64,000 bases of DNA from Mastacembelus armatus (lineage: Eukaryota; Chordata; Actinopteri; Synbranchiformes; Mastacembelidae): assembly GCF_900324485.2 (NCBI RefSeq), contig NC_046655.1, positions 2,906,942 to 2,970,941 on the forward strand. Direction: 5' to 3'. A model generated the notes under the pieces. That model worked only from the letters and a program-made list of their open reading frames with translations. It made no database searches and was not told where the DNA came from. This document shows, piece after piece, positions 33,650 to 47,000 of the stretch. Every line of letters starts with the position of its first letter. Positions within the stretch are counted from its first letter, which is position 1. The translations under genes and the position numbers were made by a program.

Positions 33650-36600
33650 ATGGACTCCTCCGCCTTTCTTTACGACGTTCCTCCTGTTGTGGTGGACAGA
33701 CTGTGTCAAATCCTGGACAGTGGAGAAGACAGCCTCGGGTGGCGCGGACTGGGTGAGGAACAGCTGTTTTGTCAGACGCATGAAGCCTCAGGGGCTGTAA
33801 CTGTCGACTTGTGGACTTGTTGCCGACATGGAGGGTCTGTGTGATAACAGCAGGAAGCGGTTTCCGTTGCTGTTATGTTGGTTAGAGAGCTGTGAGATCT
33901 TAGAGGAAGACACAATAACTGATATCGGTTTGGTTTGGTTTAAGATCAAACATTCACAGCATCGATTATGTAGATATTGGTCAATGGAGCTATTGGTGAA
34001 CGAAACGGTATCCGTTCATATAACAAAGTACTACAATAAAACATTTTCACTGAAAGACGGGTAGTTAGTCAAATATTCTTTTGTTAATGGATCACAAATG
34101 ATCACATCCAGTTGCTTCTCTATGTTGCTCTCCTCTTTTCACCATCTTGTCCTGGTCTTGCAGCTGTCAGAGTCACTTCCAGCTGGTTGGAAGTTCGCAG
34201 GCTGGAGCGCATGGAGGCAGCCGGTCGCAGTCCCACCAGGGAGCTGCTGTGGTCCTGGGCCCAGCAGAACACACGGGTGCAGGACCTCCTCAAGGAGCTG
34301 CAGGACATGGGCCACCACAGAGCCCTGCAGCTCTTCCACAGTCAAGCTCAAGGTTGGTTACAAATCGTTAAAGCCAAGTGCAGACTCCTCTCCAAACCAC
34401 TGTGGTCCCGTTGGCAGATTTATTCCACAGACCATAGGAAGAAGTTTACCTTTCTCTCCCCATTGCGGTTCTGGTAACGTGATGTGAGCCAGTGGAATGA
34501 GTTTATAAATAGTGTACAAAACTCAAACAAGAGCTTTGTGGGAGTTATAGCAACTTATTGGGCAAATCAGGAGAATATTCACAACACTGAACAGGAAACC
34601 TTGCAATGACCAAAAAGGATGTCCTCTTTCAGAAAAGTAGAAAGGTAGATAGAATGATCACACACAGAAAAATGTAGGACGCAGGCCCAAAGTGTCAAAG
34701 CCTTTTGAAAAAAAAATGCTGCTGCTGTTAAAATAGATATTATATGGAAAAGCCAAGGTTTGTTCTCTTTACATGGAAAAGTGCCATGGTAAGTGACATT
34801 CACACACATTCTTTTACACTAATAGAAGTTATTGCATTATTGTTCTCATGTGCTTTAGTTATTATTATTATTGCAGGGCTGTGAATTCCCGGGGGACCAT
34901 ATAGTAGATCTGAGTATCCTGTAGAGAAATGATATTACAAACAGGAAATGTAAATTCCTTTCTTAGTTCCTCTTTGTGGTACATGTCTGATGTCAGCAAA
35001 CACTGTCCATCTATTATCATTTAAGTGTAATCTTTCTATTTTAGAGTCACCATTATCTTCCAGCAATCAACATCCAGAGTGCAGAGAGCAGGTGTCAGTG
35101 CCTGAAGTCAAGGTACAGATGTTTGCAGTGCTGTGGTCTAGTTTTCAGGCAGCCTGCAGGACTGATTGATAATATAGAAAAATATATTGACCATGATAGA
35201 AAATAAATGACCATGCTGTCTTTATTTTCTCTGATAAGGAGCCCCTGCAACCACAGGCAGGTTCTTCAGGCCCAGCATTAAGCCCTAGTAAGTGAACATT
35301 ATGAATGAATGATTTAAATAATTCATGTTGCAAATCAGTCAAATGTACTTTCGGTGGAAGTCCCCTTTTTGCCATGGTTGGTTGGTGTTAAATTTTGATT
35401 TGCCACAAGGGATTTTGAGTGTGTGAGGTAGTGTGACTTTATACTGATCTGTTTGTGTATTCCAGTGATGTCTCCTGGAGGAAATGAGTCACCCATAATA
35501 ACTTTCCAAGACATTGTAGTAGGAACCAGAAATTTTCACCATGAAATGAGAATTTCAGAAGGCCACTTTTCTAATGTCTACAAAGCACACATGGGAAATA
35601 AAACCTTTGCTGTCAAGCTTTTTAAGCAGGTAAGTTTTGATTTTGTGCTGAATTATTGTCTTGTATGTATATAGAAACAGCTACAGTGTCTTGTTGGTTT
35701 GCTGGTCGACATGTATTCTACACTCTCCAGATAAATAGGACATCCTGGAAGAAGCTGTGGGAAATCTTCAGAAAAGAAATGGAAATTCATCATTTGTATG
35801 TGTTAGCCATCACTCTCAAAATGCCTTTCTGTTATTTTATCTGATTAAATGTCTTCAATACTTAGCGTGATGGTGTGTTACAGGTACCAACATCCAAACA
35901 TCTTAGACTTGTTGGGCTGTTTTTCTGAAGAGGACCACTACTGTCTGGTCTATCCTTACCTGCCTTCTCTTTCCCACAGACTGCACCAGCGGGTATGTTT
36001 GTAATTATCTACAGTTCATTCTGCTGTCTGTCTGTTGTTTCTGTTTGTGATTGCTCATCAGCTAAAATGGTTTTTAGGTAATACATTCTGTGGCAGAAAA
36101 TAGGAAGTGCCCTTGCTTTGCAGAACTTAAAGGGTTATTTTTTAATGTAAACATGTAAGTCAAACTTTAGCACAAATAAAAACTAAAAACAGAAATTTGC
36201 TTTTTGCATTTTCTGTTGTTGCACTTCTATGTGCATGTAAACATACAGTACCTAATTTTTACCTCCCTGACCACAGAATTTCACGTACCACTGCAATGCA
36301 AATTTTCTGTGGTACAGGTACTAGCTGCTGGTAAAGAACTACCCTCCCATGCTAATTGTCCCCCACCCCTTAAATTCACTCTCTGTTCCTTGTTCTTCAA
36401 GCTTTTATGAGTCACCTTTTTATTTCCTATGGACACCAAAGCCTGCAAAAATATTTCACATCCTGTTGATTAAAAAGTGTGAATCACCTTCTTTACCACA
36501 TGTAAATGAAGAAACAAGGAATTTAAGGGCAGTGGAAATTAGAAATGGTAGAGGGATAGACACAGTGATTACTTTGCTTCTCTTTATCTAAATATTTGCT

Positions 36601-39192
36601 TTAATTACATATTTCAATGTTGTATTTAAAATGGCATGTTGTCACTGTACAGGAAGGAGAGGTCCCTCTGTCCTGGCAAGAGCGCCTTAGCATCATCAAG
36701 GGGATTGCAAAAGCCCTGCATCACCTCCATACGGCCCAGCCATGCCCAGTGATCTGTGGCAACATCTCCAGGTGCATGCTCCCAAACGCATATGCATAGA
36801 GTAGGACGTGTTCTGTGACTTTGTGCAGTTCCTGCAGTGTTACTTGCCTTCTCCTCCTTCTGTCTTGTGCCTCTGTTATGTTTGAAGTTCAGAAGAGACA
36901 TTATCTGTTTGGCCTCTCCTTACAGTGGTAACGTACACTTGGATGATGCCCTACAGCCCAAGTTGTCTGACTTTGGGTTAGCTCACCTACGTCCTCACTC
37001 ACTCACTCAGTCCTGTACCATCACCCTCAACACTGGCTCCCACAGCAACCTGGGATACCTCCCTGAGGAGTACATCCGAGATGGCAAGCTGTCCTTCAGC
37101 CTGGACGTCTACAGCTTTGGAATGGTGACTGTCATGGCCATATAAGTTGAGCTCATCCTGTGTGTACACTGGGTTTTTGTATTAGGAGATTGTAAAAAGT
37201 TGCAGCAGAGGAAATTAGAAAACACAGATATATGACAAAAGATGATTATCTAGTTGCATTATTATGTATATGATACCAGATGCGTTGATATGAAGGCAGC
37301 AATCAAGGAGCTTTTTTAACTGCTTTATATATTTATGTCAGTACATTAGTACTATTAGTGCACCAATGCATCATATTTTATCAATTTATCACACATTTTG
37401 TATATACAATCTAGAGCCCGACTGATATATAGTTTTGCCGATTTTATTGGTCGATATGAGCCTATCGCAGATATATCGGTATCGGCGAATATGCCGCCGA
37501 TATTAACATTTTTTAATATGCGTTTATGTATATATATTCTGTTTATGTATACTGTATTCTATATACATTACCAGTCAAAAGTTTGGACACACGAATTGAA
37601 ATGCCATTGCCTGTGCAAGTGTATCCAAACTTTTGACTGGTACCATACTATAATATACACATAAATAATATCAGCCGATATAGCTATATCAGATTTTTTT
37701 TTACTACTCCATAATATCAGTATGGGCATCGGACCCATAACCCATATCGGTCGGGCTCTAATACAATCGTATTGTAGTGGCAAACTTCAATATTTCCCTC
37801 TGATGTAGTGGAGTGGAGGAAGTATAAAGGTGCAAAAATGAACATGTTATTGTGTTACTGTAATGATCCATCCATCCATTATTATTTCTAGTTAGAGTGT
37901 GTTACTGTAATGATTTCTGATGGAAATCTTCATGCTTTTTTCATTGCCATTTATTTCGCTTTGTTTTCTCTCAGGTCATGATGGAAACAGTAACGGGAAG
38001 GAAGGTCATAGAGAACGTACCTAAACAAACACGGCTGGTGAGGCAACACTGAAGGTGGAATAGTCCATTTTTGTATTAAGACTGTTTATGAAACCCCTCA
38101 ATTTTCACCATACATTATGAACAGTCATAAAGTTTCTATACCCACAGAATGCAGGCACATAGTGCTAATACCTTCCCCCTGCTTGCTAAACATATGTGCT
38201 CTCTGCCTCTTTCTGTGCATGCGACTGCTCTGTCAGAGAGATCTGCTGGTCACTGAGGTGGAGGATAGTGGTGGGGTGGACTCCTGTCTGCAGTTTTTGG
38301 ATGAGACAGCTGGTCGATGGCCGACCGCCATGGCCCTCACACTCCTGAGTCTGGCCTTGGACTGCACTGCCAGCCGCCACCGCAGCAGACCAAGCATGGA
38401 GAAGGTGAGCTTTAAAGGTTGATTCTTTCCCTGCGGCGACAGTATCTGTAATTAAATATTCTAAGCTAAGTTCCACATATTGGCTTTTGGCAGCAATCAC
38501 TTATGTAGTGCAACATTCACCAAAGAAAACAATTCTGGTCTAGGATCACACTGTTGCATGGTCAGTACAATAAATCCTGTCCTCAGGTACTTCTGGCACT
38601 GAGCGAGCTGCTTCCTCCACCTGGCTGCCCCTCCATTGACCAGCCTCGCAGTCTGGACAGTGGAGCCCAGCAGAACCCTTCCTCCTCCATACCTGGGGAA
38701 CACAGTGAAAGGCATGGCCTCCCTGGTTCTCCAGTGCAGGCAGAGCCCTTCGAATGCAGCCAGTCAGAGGTGACATATCTAAGTGATGTGGTGGGTGCTT
38801 GTGGTGAGCCAGACCTCTACAACAGCTGGCCTGTACAGTGCAGCTGCTCGGCTGAGACAAGCGATGTAGGCTGTGAGGACTGCAGGGCCAATGGCTTCAT
38901 GGACAGACCTCACAGTAAGTCCTTATTACAGAAACAAAATTTCAAAAACTTAGGGGAGACTGTAGATCACACCTAATCACCTAAAATGCACACAGTTGGA
39001 TGAGTCAGTGCTACCTGGTGCTTTCTATGTCTTTTGACCTGATAAAATATTCTGTTTCTGTGCCTGTTTGTTTCAGCTGACTTCAGTGTGGTGGAAAATG
39101 CAGCCAAGCAGAGATTGAGGAACAAACTGAGTCTTTATAACAGTGGGCTGATCCCTACAGAGGAACTGTTCTCTGAGACCGCACTGCAGTAG
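33650..39192 (+). CDS. irak3: Interleukin-1 receptor-associated kinase 3 (IRAK-M)
   Basis: Pseudokinase that restrains MyD88/IRAK signalling below Toll-like and IL-1 receptors. Thirteen exons: 33650-33752, 34164-34352, 35045-35112, 35239-35287, 35466-35629, 35731-35795, 35884-35992, 36653-36771, 36926-37124, 37975-38037, 38237-38404, 38587-38914, 39077-39192. All are GT-AG and phases agree, giving 579 residues (human 596). Death domain to about residue 95 (FLYDVPPVVVDRLC, TRELLWSWAQ); kinase-like domain about 145-430 with FAVKLFK. The catalytic-loop HRD is CGNIS, as in IRAK-M of other vertebrates, while DFG is kept (LSDFGLAH). The tail has PFECSQSEVTYLSD, shared with mammalian IRAK3 and separating it from IRAK1/4. 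A MITE pair sits in intron 9; helb follows in the same direction. Confidence 0.95.
37412..37760. mobile_element. hAT MITE with exact 8-bp target duplication (irak3 intron 9)
   Basis: Inverted ends TAGAGCCCGACTGATAT (37412) and ATATCGGTCGGGCTCTA (to 37760) match with one difference in 17. ATACAATC lies directly on both sides (37404-37411 and 37761-37768), an exact 8-bp duplication. The 349-bp body has TATCGG words and no protein frame. A smaller Tc1 relic is nested at 37571-37640. Confidence 0.92.
37571..37640. mobile_element. 70-bp Tc1/mariner-type MITE nested in the hAT MITE
   Basis: Ends CCAGTCAAAAGTTTGGACAC and GTATCCAAACTTTTGACTGG are inverted repeats with one mismatch in 20, and TA lies on both sides (37569-37570, 37641-37642). 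The CAGTCAAAAGTTTGGACACA end is well known from fish Tc1-like transposons. Almost nothing separates the two ends. Confidence 0.9.
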
Positions 39193-40860
39193 AGACCACA
39201 ATCTATGAAAGCAGGTCACTTTGGATGGTTATACCAGAGCAACACACATAAACACAAACCATCACACTGTGACACTTGAAAATGTTCTCATTAAGATGGT
39301 ATTACATGACATTAAACAATTTAAGACTGACATATATAAGCTATGAGAGAACAATTAGTGTTAAAGTAATGTAACAGTGCAGTAGAAATTATTTTTGTAT
39401 GGTATTCAGTAAAGTCCTGATACATCCATAAGTTATTACTGAGAAGAGCTTTTGGCAGTATATGTTGGTCACTGCTCTGCACAAACCACAGTGAATTAAT
39501 GTAAATACTTTGTGTTCTTTGTCATCATAGGTGCTTTAAATGAACATAAATTTGATGGACACATCATGAAATCAATCAGTAATTAAATGTAGTACATAAT
39601 ATCTAGTATATTCCTGGGCTGTGCCATACACATCAAAAAGAGCATTAGTATACAGTAACCCACACACATGGACTAGTATGTACTCTTTGACAGTGGAGCA
39701 CAAACTTGTAGTTTGGATCCTACACCACTGGGCTGAGTATATGCAGTTCAGGGCAGCAAGGAATACCTGGACTTGTAGTTTGGAGAAACGGCACCCACGT
39801 AGCACAACACAGGAGAGCCAGTGCCCCAGCAGTCAGGGACTGGCCAGTGAGCAACATGTGTTTTCCAAGGTTGTCAAGTTAAACTCACTGGACTCTGTAG
39901 GAACCAAAGGACAAAACAGCTTCAAGAACCTTAAGCAACTCTGCAAACGTTAGTACTTTGGACATGGAACCTGCGCGATTAATCTCTGCAGACAAATACA
40001 GTACATTTCCTCTGAACTCAAGTTGTTTGTTGACATGATGAAAACATTTTTATAAGTGAAATAACAGGATCTGTGTGGTGAGATTATCTGGCTACTTTTT
40101 ATATGTTTTTTTTGTTGTTGTTGTTGTTGTTGTTTTATATGTTAAACTTTAGTTTATTGTCCCAAGATATGAACAGAGGGTGAGAATGCCACTCTCACTG
40201 TAACATAGCATATACTATATGTATGTATGTTTTTTATCAGTGCATTTGAACACGCTGACTGTAGAACATAATGAAAGGTACCCTGAATTATTGCTATATC
40301 ACATTCACTGTGTTGCAGTGTTACCTATCATATGGTAAGCTACACTTTGTTTCCTGTATGAATGATCACTCCACCAGTGTTGTTGTGTGCATGCTGATTC
40401 TTAATAATAACAGTAACTGACTGTCTTTGTACAGAACTGAAGAAATCATATGAAATGAAAAAAATAATTTTGATCTAACATGTCTACTCAATAGTAGTGA
40501 CATTTACTACCACTACGGTGTGTCAGATGGACAAAAGTAATCACGGCCAGTTTTGAATTTTGTGAGCGTCAAAAATCCTGCTGCTCGTTATAACATCAAT
40601 GTGACCCTGCTCACTCTCAAAACCTACAATATTAAAATGACTTCTGTAGCTCTGGGCTCACACATTCGGCGTCTGGAAAACAGGATAGTGACTAGAGGGT
40701 TTTGCTTTCATTTACTTTAGCAAACAGGTACAAAGAAGGAAAAACATTTCCTCTAATTTGAATTCACCTTGCATCGTTTTCCAGTTGTTCAGCCTGGAAA
40801 CCCATGTTCCCCTGATGCGTCGAACTGAGCTTAAAATAGTGAATAAAGATAAAATGATGT
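39193..40860. other. irak3 3' UTR and irak3-helb spacer
   Basis: Contains the irak3 3' end and non-coding DNA. A (GTT)n microsatellite lies at about 40111-40134. No other gene supported. Confidence 0.5.
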
Positions 40861-40865
40861 TTCTC

Positions 40866-40953
40866 CACGTGAAACGTTAAAGTCCAAAGCTTGGGAGGAG
40901 ACGAAACGCAACGGCCACGTGATCAACGAACTGGACTCGTCGCCAACCACGTG
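40866..40953 (+). promoter_or_regulatory. Three CACGTG E-boxes in the helb promoter
   Basis: CACGTG at 40866-40871, 40916-40921 and 40948-40953, that is 133-220 bp upstream of the helb start codon. CACGTG is the core site of USF, MYC/MAX and TFE-family factors. The cluster is read directly; which factor acts is unknown. Confidence 0.55.
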
Positions 40954-41085
40954 ACTTCTCTGCGATCCGATCCAAAAAAACAGCCGCGCTTTCCAGGAAA
41001 CTATCTTCCAGTTTGACCAGGGAAGAAGCCGCGGTAAGAAAGACGCAGTTTCCGTTGATTTAGACACTTCCATAGATAGACGAAC

Positions 41086-44000
41086 ATGCCAGGTGAAGTG
41101 ATGGAGCTGGAAGGGTACATCTTACCTGACGATAAAGTGTCCAGAGATGAAACTGACTCTGAGCACGAAAATGAGGAGGACGAACAACAACCGGAGTTTT
41201 TGGATATGGCGGAAATGAACAGTGTCGCTTCTGGGGGCCATTTATTCAACTCCAGGGTTCCCCCTCTGCAGAAAGGTCAGCACCTCTACTCTTCTCCACA
41301 GGCACACGAGCGGAGCAGATTAAGACAGGGTTTTCCAAGAATCCTCCGCAGGCTCAGTTCGTGACACTTGCACCGACTAGATGCCTCTAAGGTTACAGGT
41401 GCCGCATTTTGGCACTAACTAGTTAGCGGAACCAGGAGTGGCATTTTTATTGACACCCCATGTTGTGGAAGCAGCCACATTGTTATTGTCGTCCTCTTTT
41501 AATCAAAATGGAACATACAAAGGCATATTTCACTATATAACTTGTTTACATAACCATGTTTACGCAGCCTATTTCCGGTGGTAGAAGGCCTGTTGTTGTT
41601 AAGGTGGCACTGTCACGTCTGCGATGTCATATTAACCTACAGCAGCTGCAGTGTTTGTGTCCTTTGTTTTATTCTGGGGCATGGGATGCTCGCTGGGCCG
41701 TTTATATTTTAAACGACACGACACTGAAAGAATTAGATGAGTGTAAATGTATGTTGTAACCTGTAGGTGGTGCTGTAGTAACAGTGTAACAGGGTTAGGG
41801 TTTAATGCTTAAAATAAGACGAGGCTCAAACACTATATTTTTATAGGCACTATAACAGAAAAGACAGTGTAGACTAGACTACTGTTGTCTTCTCAGCATA
41901 GTGAACACATGAATTAAATGTCTATGTTTCTTGTCAGGTGTTTCCATAGTCTTTGTATTGTAACTGTGTTGGAGTATTGTGTAAAAATACAGGCCATGTG
42001 TGAATATGTTGTCCTAGAAACCTTGGATCAAGACATTTATTGTTGACAGTAACGAACCGTTAACTATGCACAGTGGTATGAAATGAATAATTATTAAGAA
42101 TGAAGTGTATTCATCATTTTAGCCCGAGTTGTGTATATTGGATTTCTTTTGCCTTGTGAGAAACCTTTACTTACAATGTTAATTTATATTATCATTTCAA
42201 ATATCAATATTCCAGTCTCAAAAATCTTGCATTACTGATGCAATATTACTAGTCTATAGGTCTGCAATTGTCTGGAGGCCTCTTCCCATTTGGAAATGTG
42301 TTAACCCTTCGTTAACCCTTCTACTTGAAAGTCCAACTACTGAAATATGTTGCTTTTGTGATGCAGTTTGGAAGCAAAGAGACACTCACGCAACTAAAGA
42401 AAGATGCCAAAATATTTAACTTTGACAGAAGACTGTGTCCAACTAGAAAATACACCATTTTGAGTTAACAGTCAATTTGAGAATACTGGTTAGTTCCAGC
42501 ACAGAAGAGTTTAACATGCAGCAGCTCACATTAAGCCACAAAGTGGTTTTTCATACAGCATGGTTAAATGGAGTATGTGCAACTTGTATGACGCAATACA
42601 TTGTCTGAAAGATTTAACCAGCATTCCTCAATTCAACAGTGAAGTTCCAAACGTTCTCTGGAAAGCTCTTCCAAGTTGAGGGGCGCTTCGCTCTCAGGAG
42701 TCCGTGGTGGGAGGTGCACTGTTGTGTGCGACGTAAGGGGAACAGGTTTGTGATGAACGGGATTCCTTCCTACAAACTGCGCTCTGACCTGGACAGACAA
42801 GGCTGGATTTCTATTGTGTCCCTGTTCCTGAATTCCTGTGGCATAGACGAAAAGATTATTTCCCTCCTGTTCAAATGGTTGCCGCCAAACAGAGACATCT
42901 CTCTTTACAATGTGGCAGAAGTCATCAATGAATTTTCAAAAGCGGGGAATGAAGGTCCAGCAAAGGACATCGCAGCCAGAATCTCACAATCAGGTTTGTT
43001 GACGCTAACTTCTGTCTTTACCTGTGTGACAAATCCAAATGTTGTGAAGGAGATTGTACAACTGGTCTTGTTTTCCTGTTATTTAAATGAGTTTAAACAC
43101 CATCAAACAATGGGTTAGGGTACTGTTAGTGTCTGTCTTCTTCTAAGTTAGGTTGATGACGCTGAAGCGGGATGCTATTGATGCTACTTTCACACATGCC
43201 TCTTGTTTCTTTAATACCTGGTCTGTCTTGTCATAGTTTCTGGGATGCAAGTGCACGCAGCCTGCCTGTATCCACATGTAATGAAGTATCTTCCAACCCT
43301 GCTGCCACGCCAGTTCACTGATCTGCTGTGCCAGGGAAAGAAGAGGCCAACTCTGCTGACCACGCAGGCTCTACGAGGTGAGTTAACTGCACAGCAAGAG
43401 GGTGGCAGTGAACAAGAAGAGTTGTTCAAGAGCTTGCTGGACCAGCTGGAACTCATCATTGCAAATGAGGTCTGGAAACTGGGATTTAGCAGTGTAAGGA
43501 CAAGTCTTTTTTTCCTGTTTTCAAAAACTTGCACCAGCTGTGTTATCCCACTAGCTGTTATTAATTTAATCTATGTATTAAATGAGTGTGTGCATCAGAT
43601 TCTGGTCTCAGTATTACCTTTTTGTAATACCCTATCCTACTTACATTCCACGTTAGGGTTTAGTTTAGCTTAATGCTAAATGTCATTTTCTTTTCTCACC
43701 AGATTGTGCACAATGAACTGAAAGTTGTGCGCTGTGAGGCTCGGCTTAAGGCGTTTGTGGATTGCAACCTGTTCCAAAAAATCCCACCACTGCAGCAGTG
43801 CTCTCTGCGGGTGTACGAGCAGATAAAAAAACACTGTTTTGAGACAGGCAGCACTTTTGTTGAGCAGTTGGAGCTTTGTTCAGCCCTCAGTGAAACGTTT
43901 GATGAGCAGGTTTGGGAAGCCATTCATTTCCTGAAAGTGCAGGGTGTAGTAGTACTTGACAAACAAAAGGTGGTGTTGCAGAACTTCCATTTGTATGAGA

Positions 44001-47000
44001 CTGGCATTGCTAATTGCCTACGCACCCTGGTGGACCGTGGAAAATGGACCATTCCTATAAATGCCACAAAGGTACTGTGTGCAGCTGCAGAGGAGAGGCA
44101 ATGGGAGAAGATGCAAAACATGGAGACAGCTCACTCAAACACAGGTCCTTCAAACCCTGACCCTACAAGTATTCCTGATGATCATAGGAAAGAAAACCCA
44201 TCAGTCAAATCTGACGTTAACACAGAACCCCAAAACCCATCACCTGTGTCCTCAAAACAGGAAGCTGGAACAGATTCAGGCTTTTCCCCAATTGAATTGG
44301 ACAGGGACCATGTTCAGGCTGCAGAGATGATCTGTGCTAACCCCGTCACCATCATCAGTGGAAAGGCGGGCTGTGGAAAAACCACAGTGATCAGTCAGTT
44401 GTTCAAAGCTGCTGTGCAGTGTGACAGCAGTGCATCACAGATAACAGAGAAGACCTTTGCAGGCTATGAAAATGACCTTGAAGCATCCCCAGCCTCACCT
44501 ATTTGTTCTGAGCCAGAGGAGGAGCAACGAGTTGTAGGAGGTGAAGATGAGATCCTTTTGACTGCTCCCACAGGGAGAGCTGCCTCTCTGCTTTCCAAGA
44601 AAACTGGCTTCTCTGCATACACTCTGCATCAGGTACGATCCATGAATCCAGGACTGTGTTTTTTGTACATTGCCATGTGTGTAGATAGAAGTACTACCAG
44701 CATGTGTTAATGAGTACTGCATATTTTTATTGGCAAAACCCCACAGTAAATAAGAACATTTAAGCTTTAACCTTCAGCACACAGAACAAGTACAGTATGA
44801 AGTAAAATCTATATAATGAAAAACAACCTTGTGATTCAGAAACTACTTTTTCTGTGTTGTGTTTTCTTCCAGGTGTTGTTTAGCTTCATGAACAAAAACA
44901 AGACTCAACAAGAGGAAGTTACTAAAGGGTGGAAGTTCAAGAATGTTCGTATTTTGGTGGTCGATGAGGGCAGCATGGTGCCCGTCGAGCTCCTCCACTC
45001 TGTCCTCACCATACTTACTCAGCACGCTCAACTGCGGAAATTCATTATACTTGGTGAGTGACAACTTTGTCCTCTGTTTGCAGTTAGAGAAAAACATGTT
45101 TTGACTGGTAACTGTCAGTGAATAGGATTTTGTTCAGAGACTAATAAAAGCTGCTGAGAATTCAAAAGTGGGGAAAGGCTGGTGAAATCCTGATTGTCGC
45201 TGCTACCTGTGCTTATCAGATAGTGAGTTAAAGCTAACCATGCATCTTTTGTGTGTGGGTTTATGTGTAGGGGATGTCAGGCAGCTTCCCAGTATCCGGC
45301 CTGGGAATGTCCTGGACAACCTCTTCTACAGTCTGAAGCCTCTGCGATGGGCTATTGAGATGAGGACCAACCACAGAGCAGAGTCTCAACTCATTGTTAA
45401 AAATGCTGGACTGTAATAACGTTTTTTTTTTTTTTTCATATCTCCAACAGAAAATGAACATACACAGTATCTCTGTATTCTAGATAACACTACATGCAGT
45501 AATGTTGCTGGTGTGTTGCAGTATCGCTGACATGGGAAAGAAGCATCACTTTCACCCTCTAGAGTTTGATACCAAAGTGGATCTGGTGGATCTGGGAAGC
45601 TCTTGTAACATGCTGTCGGCTGATAATAAGTTCATCCACATCCGTCTGCCCAGTGGTGCTTCAGATGGTGAGTGTATTCCCTGGCATTTATTTAGTTTAC
45701 AGGAGGAATATAAAGGTAGAAACAAAAACAGAAGATGTCTTCCATATCCAGTCCATGTACTGCAATCAATCCCTACAGTTAACATGTTCAATTTCTCTAT
45801 TGCTGACATTACAAAGTCTTTGTAGTGTCCTTGTGTTGTGAGAATAAGAGATCAAACTTAACAGGTAGTTGGCAACTACAGTACAATATAGCCTCTAATG
45901 TATGATGGAACCAAGAAGTGTGGAATGCATCTGTTTTTACAAACATGCCCATTGATTTTCAGACTTGCAGAGGGCTGTGAAATTCCTGATTGACACTGCA
46001 CCAGGGCTGGGTGACCATATAACTTCACAGTTTATTGCTTTCAAAAGGTGAGTCTGTAGGTAATGCTGAAATGAGAATACAACTGAAACATCAATGTGTT
46101 AAGAGTATTGCAGTGTCATTTATAGCATATTTTATAACATTATTGTCAAAGCAATTTGACATGAGCATTAGAGAATTAGCCATTCATTTTTAAATCAATA
46201 GCTCCAAATCACAGTACAATCATCTCAAGGCACTTTACAAAAAACAAAACAAAAAAATCCAACAAATCCCTTATGAGCAAGCACTTGGTGACAGTGGAGA
46301 GGAAAAACTCCCTTTAACGGAAGAAAAAACTTCCAGCAGAACCAGGCTCAGTTTGGGCGGCCATCTGCCTCGACCGGTTGGGGTGAGTGGATAGAGCAGA
46401 GAGAAAAGAACAGCAACAATAAACAACAAATAGACACTGCAGGTTGGTGGGACCAGTAACTGCACATCAGCGATATACAGCTCCAGGACCAGGGACACCT
46501 GCAGAAGGTACAGAGAGAATAGAGAGAGAGAGGGAGAGAGGGAGGGAGAGAGCACAAACTAGGGGAGAGAGGGAGCACAAAGTTAGTGACATTAAATGGT
46601 GGCATATACATGTGATGGGGGAGGAGGGTAGGGGAGCTCAGTGCACTGATGGAGAGTGTGAGGGAAATTTACACTTTAACAGACAGATGTCTTCTACCTC
46701 CCTCTGTGTCCTATGTTAATTCAAGACTTTTAACACTGCTTTGTAGTCACAAGGGAGCAGACGGAAAGTCAGGGAGACGCTAATTATATTATGTATGCCA
46801 TCCTGCCGGCATGATTTACATGTGAGTGACTGATGTGTAAATTAATGCTGTTCAACTGTTATAAAAGCTGATCATTTTCTTTGTTCGTGGTCAATCAGTA
46901 CTGACCCGTCCTGCAGGCTGTATGTTCAGTTGTGACTCTGCTGCTTTGCCTATTAAATTTGCTATCCTTTGACCTGAGATTTTCCTCCAAGTGTTTTTTC

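Noticed and set aside
40831-41249. Minus-strand frames over the helb start
   Set aside because: Antisense shadows of helb exon 1 and its GC-rich promoter.
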